From positions 1-64,000 of the forward strand of contig JACPVG010000030.1 of assembly GCA_016191875.1 (NCBI GenBank): a stretch of DNA of 64,000 nucleotides. Direction: 5' to 3'. Numbering within the stretch: the stretch's first letter is position 1; every line of letters begins with the position of its first letter. This stretch comes from Chloroflexota bacterium. GTDB taxonomy: Bacteria > Chloroflexota > Anaerolineae > Anaerolineales > UBA11579. Shown piece by piece: positions 15,194 through 23,608 of the stretch. Position numbers and translations under genes: made by a program. Under the pieces are notes generated by a model that searched no databases, was not told the DNA's origin, and worked only from the letters and a program-made list of their open reading frames with translations.

Positions 15194-15346
15194 GATTGCT
15201 AACTTGGACTCTCGTCAGTAGTTACGATCATTACGCCAGCGCTTATCCTTTGAGAGACGGCTGTCAATGCCACGATTTGTCTACCAGCCAAGAGTGTGAC
15301 GCTTCTATCAACCCTTAACCAAGCCCACATCTTCCTCCGCAGGGCC

Positions 15347-15383
15347 GTAAAATCCCGTTTACAAAGATTTACCGGGATTTTAC
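15347..15383. repeat. Perfect inverted repeat GTAAAATCCCG
   Basis: GTAAAATCCCG (15347-15357) and CGGGATTTTAC (15373-15383) flank a 15-nt centre that contains GTTTAC/GATTTAC. Related words (GATTTTACA and GTTTACAAG) occur at 13550-13572, at the other edge of the AT-rich island. The pair might mark its borders. Confidence 0.6.
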
Positions 15384-15492
15384 AACCCGCTGCGTCAGGG
15401 GCAACTAGTGCAATCTACAATACCTTCGGCGCCCCCTACAAGACTCCGCTTAGCATCTTGCGGCACGGCAACTCGCTTCGTCCAGCCCCCTT

Positions 15493-15538
15493 GGAGTTCC
15501 CCGCAGGGGAACTCCCTGAGGTCGGGCGTAGCCCGACC
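15493..15538. repeat. Two adjacent perfect hairpins
   Basis: GGAGTTCCCC / GGGGAACTCC (15493-15502 and 15506-15515, loop GCA) is followed by GGTCGGGC / GCCCGACC (15520-15527 and 15531-15538, loop GTA). Neither has a T-run. They could form a structured RNA or be mobile-element remnants. Confidence 0.6.
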
Positions 15539-15785
15539 GACGACCGCGTGAAATAGAATGAAGCGTAGGGTTATCCCGCCAGGAATGGGGGTGCACCCAT
15601 CAAGGCTCGATCATCGCCCGCAACGATCACCCGCCAGGGCATCCTTCCGCCTGCCTTCGCCTTGACATTCCCGCTGCCTCACTTCCCTCGTACGCCTCCT
15701 AATGGTATCCTCCCCAACCGGGGTCATCCCATCCATGTTCATCCGTGTTCATCAGTGGTAAGCCTTTCGCTTTTCTTTGCAAGGC

Positions 15786-15895
15786 CATCTTCACCGCCCA
15801 GGCTATCTTCACCGCCCGCACTCTTCACCGCCCGCTATCTTCACCGCCCGCTATCTTCACCGCCCGCTATCTTCACCGCCCACTATCTTCACCGC
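15786..15895. repeat. Minisatellite, seven ~16-bp units
   Basis: Seven imperfect head-to-tail copies of TATCTTCACCGCCCGC; the central copies are identical. The 16-bp period is not a multiple of three, and there are no unique spacers, so it is neither protein-coding nor CRISPR. Confidence 0.8.
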
Positions 15896-16061
15896 GCCGC
15901 CGGACGCCCACGACCACCCGACCACTCGACCACTCGACGAATGCTGCACGCTGTGCGGCAGATGCTACACAACGTGACATGGATATGACAGAATTGTTAA
16001 CAGGTGTGTGTGCATGTCCCTCTCGCGGCAGTTTGGGCATCTCCTTGCCCGAGGCCGTATG

Positions 16062-16853
16062 TCACGCCCGGCGCAACGCCAGCAGCGCGCCGAAGCGCCC
16101 CGCCCGGCCCTGTTGGCCGCGGTGGCTGAACCAATCCGCCGGGTTCTGCGCCGTGCACAACCCGCACACTTCGATGTGGCGCACGCCCGCCCCCTCCAGC
16201 GTCAGCCGGTTGGCGGCCCACAGGTCGAAGTGCACGCTCTCGCCGAAGCGCGGCAGCACGGCCGGGGCATCCGCGCCGAAGGCGGCCGTCGCCCGCTCGG
16301 CCACTTCCGGCCCCACCTCGTAGCGCTCCGGGCTGATGGACGGGCCGATGGCTGCCCACAGGTCGGCCGGGCGCGTGCCGAAGCGCTCCGCCAAGGCCTG
16401 CACCGCCCGCGCCGCCACCTGCTTCAGCGTCCCCTGCCAGCCGGCGTGCGCCAGCCCGATGGCCTTGTGAACCGGGTCGTGGAACAGCAGCGGCACGCAG
16501 TCGGCGTAGCGCATGAACAGCGTCACATCCGGGTTGTCGGTCAGGATGATGTCGGCTTTTGGGGGGCTGGCCTGCCCGGCCGGGCGCGGCTGGTCGTAGA
16601 TGACCACATCCGCCCCGTGCACCAGCCACGAGTCGGAAAGCGACTCCAGCGGCCGCCCCGCCGCCCGGAAGGCGATGCGCCGGTTCTCGGCCACGTTGGC
16701 CGGGTCGTCGCCCACCGTCAGCCCCAGGTTGAGCGAAGACAACTCGCCGGGGCTTACGCCGCCCTGGCGGGTGAAGATCATCTGGGTGAGCGGCTGGTCA
16801 GCGAAACTGTCGAACGTGAAATAGCGGACCGAATCCGGCTGGCGGAAGGGCAT
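16062..16853 (-). CDS. pgeF: Peptidoglycan editing factor / YfiH-family purine nucleoside phosphorylase
   Basis: 263 residues with YfiH/PgeF hallmarks: MIFTRQGGVSPGELSSLNLG near the start, MRYADCVPLLFHDP with the metal-ligand Cys, IGLAHAGWQGTLKQV with the ligand His, and GLCTAQNPADWFSHRG near the end. Family members are copper/zinc-type multifunctional purine nucleosidases or, in E. coli, an editing factor for muropeptide synthesis. The start lies 3 nt after the stop of the glutaredoxin-DUF2085 gene, so the two are co-transcribed. It is followed by the long repeat-rich gap. Confidence 0.92.
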   Translation of the reverse strand: MPFRQPDSVRYFTFDSFADQPLTQMIFTRQGGVSPGELSSLNLGLTVGDDPANVAENRRIAFRAAGRPLESLSDSWLVHGADVVIYDQPRPAGQASPPKADIILTDNPDVTLFMRYADCVPLLFHDPVHKAIGLAHAGWQGTLKQVAARAVQALAERFGTRPADLWAAIGPSISPERYEVGPEVAERATAAFGADAPAVLPRFGESVHFDLWAANRLTLEGAGVRHIEVCGLCTAQNPADWFSHRGQQGRAGRFGALLALRRA

Positions 16854-16856
16854 GCG

Positions 16857-17858
16857 TCAATCGGCCCCCGGCTGGCTCAAACCCTTCAGCCGGGCGATCT
16901 TGGTCGCCAGCAGCAGGCGTGTTTCGGCCATCGTCTCGCCCACAATCGGGAAGCCAAACCAGGCGGTGGCGAACCCGAACACCCCGCCGGTGAGCGTGCG
17001 CAGCAAAGGGGTGCTTTCGCGGTAGTCCCAGAACGGCCAGTTGGGGATCTGGCTCAACAACTGGCTGAACCCGTCCAGGCCGATGGGCCCCATGCCGATG
17101 ACCACCCACAAATACCAGGGCAGGGCCGGCAGGCGTTTGCCGCTCAGAGCGTAAACCAGCCCGAACAGCAGCATGGCGGCATAGATGGCGACGTCGCGTT
17201 CGCAGAAGGCCACCTTGTAGCCCATCTGCTCATCCCCCACGAAGCGCCGCGCCGCCAGCAGGTCTTCCTCACTCACACCGGAGACCGCCCCGAAGGTTTG
17301 CAGACCTTCCACGCCGGCGGCGGCGCGCGGGTAGGCGGGCTGGTCGCCGAACAGGAACCACGAGCGGAAGGCCAGCTGGTGGCAGGCGAACCCGTAGATG
17401 CCGTAGATCGGCCGGGCCAGCGCCGGCGCGCCGGCCTTCATCAACGCCGGGGCCAGGAACGGCAGGCCGACGTACAGGAACACCACGATATTCAGCACCA
17501 GCAGCCAGCGGTTGGAAATCCAATAAGAAATCCGGTCGGCGCGGCTGAGGGTGTTGGCGCGGGCGCGCCGCCGGGCCTGCCGGGGGGTCTGGTCCTGCTC
17601 CACGCGCCGCGCCCGGTCGCGGGCCGCGCCGAGGGTCATCTTAAGTTTCTGGAAGTCGAAGGGCGCTTCCAGCACATACGGCCCGGCTTCCAGCACCGGC
17701 ACGCGCGCCCCGTAGACGGCTTGCAGGTCGGCTTGCAGGTCAACGTCCACCACCGTCAGTTCGTGGGGAATCTCGGCCTGCAGGGTGGCCAGGTCTTCTT
17801 TGGCCTGGTCGCACAGGTGGCAGTCGCTGCGGGTGAAGAGGGTGACGCGGAAGATCAT
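16857..17858 (-). CDS. Glutaredoxin-like domain fused to DUF2085 membrane domain
   Basis: 333 residues. The first 85 are a glutaredoxin-like/DUF836 thioredoxin fold with the redox pair C13-H-L-C16 (FTRSDCHLCDQAKEDL). A basic linker leads to a multi-pass DUF2085 domain with its conserved ACHQLAFRSWFLFGDQ and FCERDVAIYAAM motifs, which contain Cys/His pairs that may bind metal or heme-like ligands. The combination suggests a thiol-linked membrane process, but the function of DUF2085 is unknown. Shine-Dalgarno GGAG precedes the ATG; a TATAAT lies at 17891-17896 (minus). Confidence 0.8.
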   Translation of the reverse strand: MIFRVTLFTRSDCHLCDQAKEDLATLQAEIPHELTVVDVDLQADLQAVYGARVPVLEAGPYVLEAPFDFQKLKMTLGAARDRARRVEQDQTPRQARRRARANTLSRADRISYWISNRWLLVLNIVVFLYVGLPFLAPALMKAGAPALARPIYGIYGFACHQLAFRSWFLFGDQPAYPRAAAGVEGLQTFGAVSGVSEEDLLAARRFVGDEQMGYKVAFCERDVAIYAAMLLFGLVYALSGKRLPALPWYLWVVIGMGPIGLDGFSQLLSQIPNWPFWDYRESTPLLRTLTGGVFGFATAWFGFPIVGETMAETRLLLATKIARLKGLSQPGAD

Positions 17859-17890
17859 ACGGGCAGGTCTCCGGGGGATAGTTGGCGAAA

Positions 17891-17896
17891 ATTATA
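17891..17896 (-). promoter_or_regulatory. -10 box for the glutaredoxin-DUF2085 / pgeF operon
   Basis: TATAAT on the minus strand, giving a leader of about 25-30 nt before the ATG at 17858. Confidence 0.5.
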
Positions 17897-17963
17897 GCCG
17901 AAAGGCAAAAGCAATTGGCCATGGATGGGCACGGAAAAGAGACCTTGGCTGCTCACCGGCTGT

Positions 17964-18461
17964 CTATGGCAGTCCAAGTTCGGCCAGGTAGCCTGCCAGC
18001 GAGTCTTCCGTCAGCATGCCGATATGCACGGCCTGGATGACGCCTTCGCGGTCCACAAAGTAGGTGGAGGGGTAGCCGCGCACCCGGTAGAGCGTCTGGG
18101 TCTCACCGCCGGGGTCGAGCAGCGGCGCAAAGCCCAGCCCAAGTTCGTCGGCGTAGGCGCGCACCCGTTCGGGCGGTTCGTCGTAATTCACGGCCAGCAC
18201 CAGAAGGTCATCCGGGTACTGGCGGGCGGCGGCGTCGAGCGTGGGCATTTCAAAACGGCAGGGCGCGCACCACGTGGCCCAGAAGTTGACGACGACCGCC
18301 TTGCCCTGCTGGTCGCTCAGGCGCACGGTCTGGCCGTTTACGTCCAACAGTTCAAAATCCGGGGCCGGGTTGCCCGCCACCGGCTCAGGCGCATCGGAGG
18401 TGCAGGCCGCCAGCCCGAATAGCAGTATGGGAAGCAGAGCGAATCGGAATGCCGGCCGCAT
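17964..18461 (-). CDS. TlpA/ResA-type thioredoxin lipoprotein
   Basis: 165 residues. Lipobox GLAAC (Cys20) anchors it outside the membrane. The thioredoxin fold carries the redox motif W64-C-A-P-C68 (VVVNFWATWCAPC) and cis-Pro loop VRGYPSTYFVD. It would reduce disulfides in extracytoplasmic partners, using electrons passed across the membrane by the adjacent CcdA. Its start follows the CcdA stop by one base, so the genes are tightly coupled. Confidence 0.93.
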   Translation of the reverse strand: MRPAFRFALLPILLFGLAACTSDAPEPVAGNPAPDFELLDVNGQTVRLSDQQGKAVVVNFWATWCAPCRFEMPTLDAAARQYPDDLLVLAVNYDEPPERVRAYADELGLGFAPLLDPGGETQTLYRVRGYPSTYFVDREGVIQAVHIGMLTEDSLAGYLAELGLP

Positions 18462-18462
18462 C

Positions 18463-19380
18463 CTAGGAAATCAGCGGAAGCAGGGAGTTCAGCGCGCCCA
18501 GCAGGTAGAGCAGTACCAGCAGGATGAGCGACGCCCCGGCGCTGAGGAACCAGTAATCCAGGAACGATTTGCCGCGCAGGCGGGCCACCAGGCCGGGGAT
18601 GAGGCCCAGCGCCAGCGCCGCCAGCAACCCGGCCAGCAGCAGGCGACCGACCGCCAGTTCCTCCGCCTGGCCGGCGAAGAAGGCGGTGGTGGAGATCAAC
18701 TGGAAGCGGCCGAGCGCCAGCAGGATGCCCAGCACCACCAGCACCACGCCCATGACCCGTTCGACATAGTGCATCACTTTGCCGTAACGGCGCAGGATGG
18801 AAGTCACCCAGCCGATCTGGGTGGCGGCCAGCAGGAAGGGCAGCGCCAGCCCGGCTGAATAGGCCGAGAGGAGTTGGGCGCCTTCGGAAAATGAGCCGCC
18901 ATTGATGGAAAAGGTCAGAATCGTACCCAGCACCGGGCCCACGCATGGGGCCCAGCCGGCCGAGAAGAACACGCCCATCAGGGCCGAGGCCAGGTAACCA
19001 TAGCGCCCCTGGCTGGGCTGGGTCTGGACGCGCAGGTCGTAGTTCAGGAAGGGGATGTTGATGACCCGCAGCATGTGCAGGCCGAAGACGATGACCACCA
19101 CGCCGCCCGCCACCGTCAGCAGTCCGGAGAAGTCGCGCAGCACCGCGCCCAGCACGCCGGAGAGCGCGCCGAGCAGGATGAACACGGCGCTGAAGCCCAG
19201 CACGAACGCCACGCCGTGCGTAAATGTCAGGAAGTTGCTGCGGGCTTCTTCCACGCCCGCCGCCCGCGCCGAACGACCGCCCAGGTAGCCCACATAGGCC
19301 GGGACGAGCGCGAACACGCAGGGCGAGAGGAACGACGCTATCCCGGCGAAGAAGGCTAAACCAAGTGAGGGGTTGTCCAT
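18463..19380 (-). CDS. ccdA: CcdA-type thiol:disulfide interchange membrane protein
   Basis: 305 residues, six or more hydrophobic helices. The two redox cysteines are in the expected contexts FLSPCVFALVPAYVGYLGG (first helix) and FFSAGWAPCVGPVLGTIL (fourth helix). It transfers reducing power from cytoplasmic thioredoxin to the outside. AAGGA lies about 9 nt before the ATG. It is flanked by TlpA downstream and an L,D-transpeptidase with a catalytic Cys upstream, all on one strand with gaps of 1 and 11 nt. Confidence 0.94.
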   Translation of the reverse strand: MDNPSLGLAFFAGIASFLSPCVFALVPAYVGYLGGRSARAAGVEEARSNFLTFTHGVAFVLGFSAVFILLGALSGVLGAVLRDFSGLLTVAGGVVVIVFGLHMLRVINIPFLNYDLRVQTQPSQGRYGYLASALMGVFFSAGWAPCVGPVLGTILTFSINGGSFSEGAQLLSAYSAGLALPFLLAATQIGWVTSILRRYGKVMHYVERVMGVVLVVLGILLALGRFQLISTTAFFAGQAEELAVGRLLLAGLLAALALGLIPGLVARLRGKSFLDYWFLSAGASLILLVLLYLLGALNSLLPLIS

Positions 19381-19391
19381 ATCATGAGTCC

Positions 19392-20480
19392 TTAGATCTC
19401 AACCACGCGGATGTTCGTGCCGCTGTAGTCGGTCACGGTGATGTCGCCGGGGTCGTAGCCAATCGCCGGGCGCGTCCAACGCCAGATGAACTTGGCGTCG
19501 TCCGGGCGCAAGTTCACGCAGCCGCGCGAGGTCTTCTCGCCGTAGTTGTTGTGCCAAAAGGTGGAGTGGAAGGCGATGCCGTTGCCAATGAACAGGGTGG
19601 TGAAGCCCACCCCGACCAGGTCCCATCCGCCGCCGGTGGTGCCGCCGCTCATGTGGGCCGAGAGCATCTTGCGCCAGACGCGGTGGTTCTCGCCCACCGG
19701 CGTGGCCGTGTCCGGGCCGTCCTGGCCGGTGGAGGCCCGGCAATAGAAAACCTCGCGGCCTTCCTCGAAGCACGAGACCGTCTGGCGGTGCAGATTCACC
19801 TCGATATATTTGTCCTCGATCTCCGGGGTGATGGGCGCGACCTCTTCGGGGGTGATGCGCCGGAAGGCTTCGGCCCGGCCCCAGAAGACATCGCCGTAGC
19901 CATAGCGTTCGTTCAGGCGGTACCAGACGCGCCCCTCAGAATCGGTGCTGATCTGATCCACCCAGATGACCTGGCTGTAATACAGGCGCGGCAGCACGCC
20001 CAGTTCGTTGACACGGTGTTTCACCGATGGCGCGTAGGCGGCGCTGTTCTCCAACAGCACGTCCACAAACGGCGCGCTGACCTGCACCCACATGCCGGGG
20101 CCCAGGCTGGTCTCGTAGAGTTCGCTGACCGGTTCCTGGGGTTCGTCGCGCACCGGCTGCAAGACCGGCGACCAGATGTAACCTTCCGGCGTTTCCACGA
20201 AGCGCTGGTTGGGGCGGTAGGGGTTGTAGCCGACCACTTCGTGCAACCAGGGGACGAGGGCGTCCTCGTACAGCGCGCCGATCTCGGGCGCGGTGATATC
20301 CGGCGTGGCGCGCAGGCTGACCTTGCCTTCGTTCACCCGGCCCAGAAGAGGTGCGTCGGCGGTATCCGCCAGGCGGCGGGTCTGGCGCCAGGGGCGGAAA
20401 GCCAGCCCACCAGCGGCCAGAGCCCCCACTTTGAGGAATTCGCGCCGGGAAAACCCGGAAGAGAGAGTGATATCAGTCAT
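19392..20480 (-). CDS. Tat-secreted L,D-transpeptidase (YkuD)
   Basis: 362 residues from the ATG at 20480 (AAGGAA upstream); a longer frame exists but this start begins a twin-arginine signal (SRREFLKVGALAAGG). The middle contains SH3-like repeat segments (VNEGKVSLRATPDITAPEIGAL). The C-terminal YkuD domain has KYIEVNLHRQTVSCFE, the His-containing HSTFWHNNYG and the catalytic SRGCVNL. It would crosslink peptidoglycan stems by 3-3 bonds or attach proteins. Its active-site Cys must be reduced outside the cell, which explains the adjacent CcdA-TlpA genes (inference). Confidence 0.93.
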   Translation of the reverse strand: MTDITLSSGFSRREFLKVGALAAGGLAFRPWRQTRRLADTADAPLLGRVNEGKVSLRATPDITAPEIGALYEDALVPWLHEVVGYNPYRPNQRFVETPEGYIWSPVLQPVRDEPQEPVSELYETSLGPGMWVQVSAPFVDVLLENSAAYAPSVKHRVNELGVLPRLYYSQVIWVDQISTDSEGRVWYRLNERYGYGDVFWGRAEAFRRITPEEVAPITPEIEDKYIEVNLHRQTVSCFEEGREVFYCRASTGQDGPDTATPVGENHRVWRKMLSAHMSGGTTGGGWDLVGVGFTTLFIGNGIAFHSTFWHNNYGEKTSRGCVNLRPDDAKFIWRWTRPAIGYDPGDITVTDYSGTNIRVVEI

Positions 20481-20667
20481 ATGTTCCTTAGATGCGGCCT
20501 TGGTGCCGGCTCTTACGATTTCAGGCTGGGTCAAGGATACCATCATCCCGCCCGGCTGCCATCCGCCATTTAGCGGAGGTGGGAAGCAAACCCCGGCTAG
20601 GGCCTTGCCTCAGGGAGCGAGGCGAAATCGGCGCGAGGTTATCAGAACAAATGTTACAATTATGCAG
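20481..20667. other. Intergenic region before polA with a stem-loop and promoter
   Basis: A hairpin TCCGC (20562-20566) / GCGGA (20573-20577), extended by CCA/TGG, sits between the divergent genes. A TACAAT box lies at 20655-20660. No riboswitch class was recognised. Confidence 0.4.
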
Positions 20668-20760
20668 ATGGTTCGGTTCGTATCATTGCCCGACGAAACT
20701 GGCCTCATCCGGGTACCTGTATGCTCATCTGTGCCACATAGGATCCCTTCACAGGAGTGA
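20668..20760 (+). CDS. Possible leaderless 30-codon upstream ORF of polA
   Basis: The ATG at 20668 lies exactly 7 nt after TACAAT (20655-20660). It encodes MVRFVSLPDETGLI and 16 more residues and ends at TGA 20758-20760, six bases before the polA ATG. The polA Shine-Dalgarno AGGAG lies inside its last codons, so ribosomes finishing it could reinitiate on polA. No homology is recognised, and it may be regulatory rather than a functional peptide. Confidence 0.4.
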   Translation: MVRFVSLPDETGLIRVPVCSSVPHRIPSQE

Positions 20761-20766
20761 CCCGCC

Positions 20767-23577
20767 ATGCCTGAGATCCTCTACCTCATCGATGGCCACG
20801 CCCTGGCCTACCGCACCTACTTCGCCCTCACCGGCGCGGGCGGCAACCTGAGCCGCTGGAACACGAGCAAGGGCGAACCCACGGCGGGCATCTTCGGCTT
20901 CACCAGCGTGCTGCTGCGCCTGCTGGAACAGGAACGCCCGGATTACCTGATGGTGGCCTTCGACGTCGGCGCGACCTTCCGGGATGAGATCTTCCCCGAC
21001 TACAAAGGCACGCGCGAGAAGATGCCGGACGACCTGCGCGCCCAGATCGAGCGCATGCGTGAACTGGTGGACGCCTTCAACATCCCGCGTCTGGAACTGG
21101 ATGGCTACGAAGCCGACGACGTGCTCGGCAGCGTGGCACGCCAAGCCGCCGCCCGGGGGCTGGGGGTCAAGATCATCACCGGCGACCGCGACCTCCTGCA
21201 ACTGGTGGCCGAACGCGTCTGGGTCAGCCTGCCGGGCAAAAAACTGAGCGACAGCACCGACTACGGCCCCGAGAACGTCAGCGAGGTGTTCGGCGTGCGC
21301 CCGGAACAGATCGTGGACTACAAAGCGCTGGTCGGCGATACTTCTGACAACATCCCCGGCGTGGCGGGCATCGGCCAGATGACCGCCGAGAAACTGCTCG
21401 CCGATTACGGCACGCTGGAGGAGATCTATGCTCATCTGGACGACCTGCCGGTCGGGCAGCGCGCCAAACTGGAAGCCGGGAAAGAAAACGCCTTCCTGAG
21501 CCAGAAGCTGGCGCGCATCGTCACTGACCTCGATATCCCGTTCGAACTCGAACAGGCGCGCATCCGCAACTTCGAACCGGACACGGTGCAGGCCCTGTTC
21601 CGCGAACTCGAATTCCGCAGCCTGATGGGCCGCCTGGCGACGGTGCTGCAACTGCTGGGTATGGCCGAAGCGCCCCCGCCGCCGGTCGGGGCGCAGATGG
21701 CACTCTTCGGCGGCGACGCCAGCGCGGTGGAGGCCCCGCCGCCCGCCAGCAACATCGACCTCGAGACGGTCATCGTCGATACGCCCGAAAAACTGACCGG
21801 TCTGGTGAAGGCGCTCAACAAAGCCAAACTCATCGCCTTCGATACCGAGACCACCGGCGTGGACCAGACCCAGGCCGAACTGGTGGGCATCTCACTGGCG
21901 GTGAATGGCGAGCGCGGCTATTACATCCCCGTGGCGCACAAGCAGGGCCAGCAGCTGGCGTTGGACGACGTGCTGGACGCGCTGCGACCGACGCTGACCG
22001 ACCCGAAGATCCCCAAGGCGGCCCACAACGCCAAGTACGACTACATCATCCTGCGACGCTATGGGCTGGACGTGGGGCCGCTGGGTTTCGACACAATGAT
22101 CGCCGAGTGGATCATCAATCCCGATTCGCGCAACCTCGGCCTCAAAGACCTCTCCTGGATACGGCTGGACATCCAGATGACCAAGATCGAGGAACTCATC
22201 GGGAAGGGCAAGCAGCAGATCACGATGGCCGAAGTGCCGGTGGAGCACGCCGCGCCCTACGCTGCCGCGGATGCCGCCATCACGTATCGGCTCATTGCCC
22301 CGCTGCACAAAGACCTTAAGAAGGCCAAAGGCGAAGAGCTGTTCGAGCGTATCGAAATGCCGCTGGTGCGGGTGCTCTCGGAAATGGAGATGGCCGGCAT
22401 TGCTCTCGACCGGCCATTCCTGGCCGGGATGTCCGCCGAGCTGGAGCAGCGCCTGGGCGAGATCAACGCCGAAGTGTTCCGGGCGGTCGGCTACGAGTTC
22501 AACATCAATTCCACGCAGCAATTGAGCAAGGCGCTGTTCGAAACGCTCCGCATCCCGCCGCCGGAAGGGGTCGCGCGCACCGCCAGCGGCAACTTCTCGA
22601 CGGCCGCCGGTGTGCTGGAAGAGATGCACGACCGCCATCCGGTCATCCCCTGGATCCTGGAACAGCGCGAACTCGCCAAGCTCAAATCCACCTACGTGGA
22701 CGCCCTGCCCACCCAGGTGAACCCGGCCACCGGGCGGGTGCACACCTCGTATTCGCAGACCGGGGTGGTCACCGGGCGCATCTCTTCCAACAATCCCAAC
22801 CTGCAGAACATCCCCATCCGCACCGAACTGGGGCGCAAGGTGCGCCAGGCGTTCATCGCCGAGCCGGGCAACCAACTGCTCTCGGTGGACTACTCGCAGA
22901 TCGAGCTGCGCATCGTCGCCCACATGGCCGACGACCAGGACATGCTCCAGGCATTCCGCGAAGATCAGGATATCCATGCCGCCACGGCCGCCGCTATCTA
23001 CGGCGTTCCGCTGGAGCAGGTGAGCAGCGAGATGCGCCGCCACGCCAAGGCCATCAACTTCGGGCTGATCTACGGCATGAGCGCCTTCGGCCTCACCCGC
23101 ACCACCGACCTGACCCTGGCCGAGGCCGAGGACTTTGTCGCCGCCTATTTCAAACGCTTCACCGGCGTTAAGGAATTCCTTGATAAGACCCGCAAGCAGG
23201 CCCAGGAACAGGAGTATGTGGAAACCTTGCTGGGAAGGCGGCGCTACTTCCACGGGCTGGGCACGCAGGCCAACACTCAAATCCGTAACCGGATGCTGCG
23301 CGAGGCGATCAACTCGCCGGTGCAGGGCACGGCCGCCGACATCATGAAGCTGGCGATGCTGGATGTGCAGCGGGCGCTGGAAGAGAACGGCTCACCGGCG
23401 CGTATGCTCTTGCAGGTGCATGACGAACTGGTGCTCGAATCCCCGCAGGCCGAACTGGAGCAGGTCGCCGGCCTGGTACAGGCCCGCATGACCCAGGCCT
23501 ATCCGCTCAAAGTGCCGCTCAAGACCGAAGCGCGGGCCGGATTGAATTGGGGTAAAATGACTCTTGTGGGCGGATAA
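20767..23577 (+). CDS. polA: DNA polymerase I
   Basis: 936 residues with all three modules of full-length Pol I. The N-terminal 5'-3' nuclease includes YLMVAFDVG, GYEADDVLGS and GDRDLLQLV. The 3'-5' exonuclease appears proofreading-competent, with AFDTETTGVD (about 359-365), AHNAKYDY and YAAADAAITYRL. The polymerase domain has motif A VDYSQIELR (about 707), motif B RRHAKAINFGLIYGMSAFG and motif C VHDELVLE (about 884). It fills gaps in repair and removes Okazaki primers. An upstream short ORF may couple its translation. Confidence 0.97.
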   Translation: MPEILYLIDGHALAYRTYFALTGAGGNLSRWNTSKGEPTAGIFGFTSVLLRLLEQERPDYLMVAFDVGATFRDEIFPDYKGTREKMPDDLRAQIERMRELVDAFNIPRLELDGYEADDVLGSVARQAAARGLGVKIITGDRDLLQLVAERVWVSLPGKKLSDSTDYGPENVSEVFGVRPEQIVDYKALVGDTSDNIPGVAGIGQMTAEKLLADYGTLEEIYAHLDDLPVGQRAKLEAGKENAFLSQKLARIVTDLDIPFELEQARIRNFEPDTVQALFRELEFRSLMGRLATVLQLLGMAEAPPPPVGAQMALFGGDASAVEAPPPASNIDLETVIVDTPEKLTGLVKALNKAKLIAFDTETTGVDQTQAELVGISLAVNGERGYYIPVAHKQGQQLALDDVLDALRPTLTDPKIPKAAHNAKYDYIILRRYGLDVGPLGFDTMIAEWIINPDSRNLGLKDLSWIRLDIQMTKIEELIGKGKQQITMAEVPVEHAAPYAAADAAITYRLIAPLHKDLKKAKGEELFERIEMPLVRVLSEMEMAGIALDRPFLAGMSAELEQRLGEINAEVFRAVGYEFNINSTQQLSKALFETLRIPPPEGVARTASGNFSTAAGVLEEMHDRHPVIPWILEQRELAKLKSTYVDALPTQVNPATGRVHTSYSQTGVVTGRISSNNPNLQNIPIRTELGRKVRQAFIAEPGNQLLSVDYSQIELRIVAHMADDQDMLQAFREDQDIHAATAAAIYGVPLEQVSSEMRRHAKAINFGLIYGMSAFGLTRTTDLTLAEAEDFVAAYFKRFTGVKEFLDKTRKQAQEQEYVETLLGRRRYFHGLGTQANTQIRNRMLREAINSPVQGTAADIMKLAMLDVQRALEENGSPARMLLQVHDELVLESPQAELEQVAGLVQARMTQAYPLKVPLKTEARAGLNWGKMTLVGG

Positions 23578-23608
23578 ACGCCCACAGTTGCAATCCAGAC
23601 AGCGCATC

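Larger units (their letters stand above)
15194..16061. other. Long intergenic region with inverted and tandem repeats
   Basis: About 870 bp without a convincing gene. Short open frames present lack ribosome-binding sites and cross tandem repeats. It contains a perfect 11-bp inverted repeat at 15347-15383, two strong hairpins at 15493-15538 and a minisatellite at 15786-15895, each listed separately. Confidence 0.7.

Noticed and set aside
15786-15895. CRISPR-like array
   Set aside because: The 16-bp units are directly adjacent with no unique spacers, and there are no cas genes.
20481-20667. Known riboswitch upstream of polA
   Set aside because: A hairpin is present but none of the conserved cores I checked (TPP, FMN, SRP-like) was recognised.
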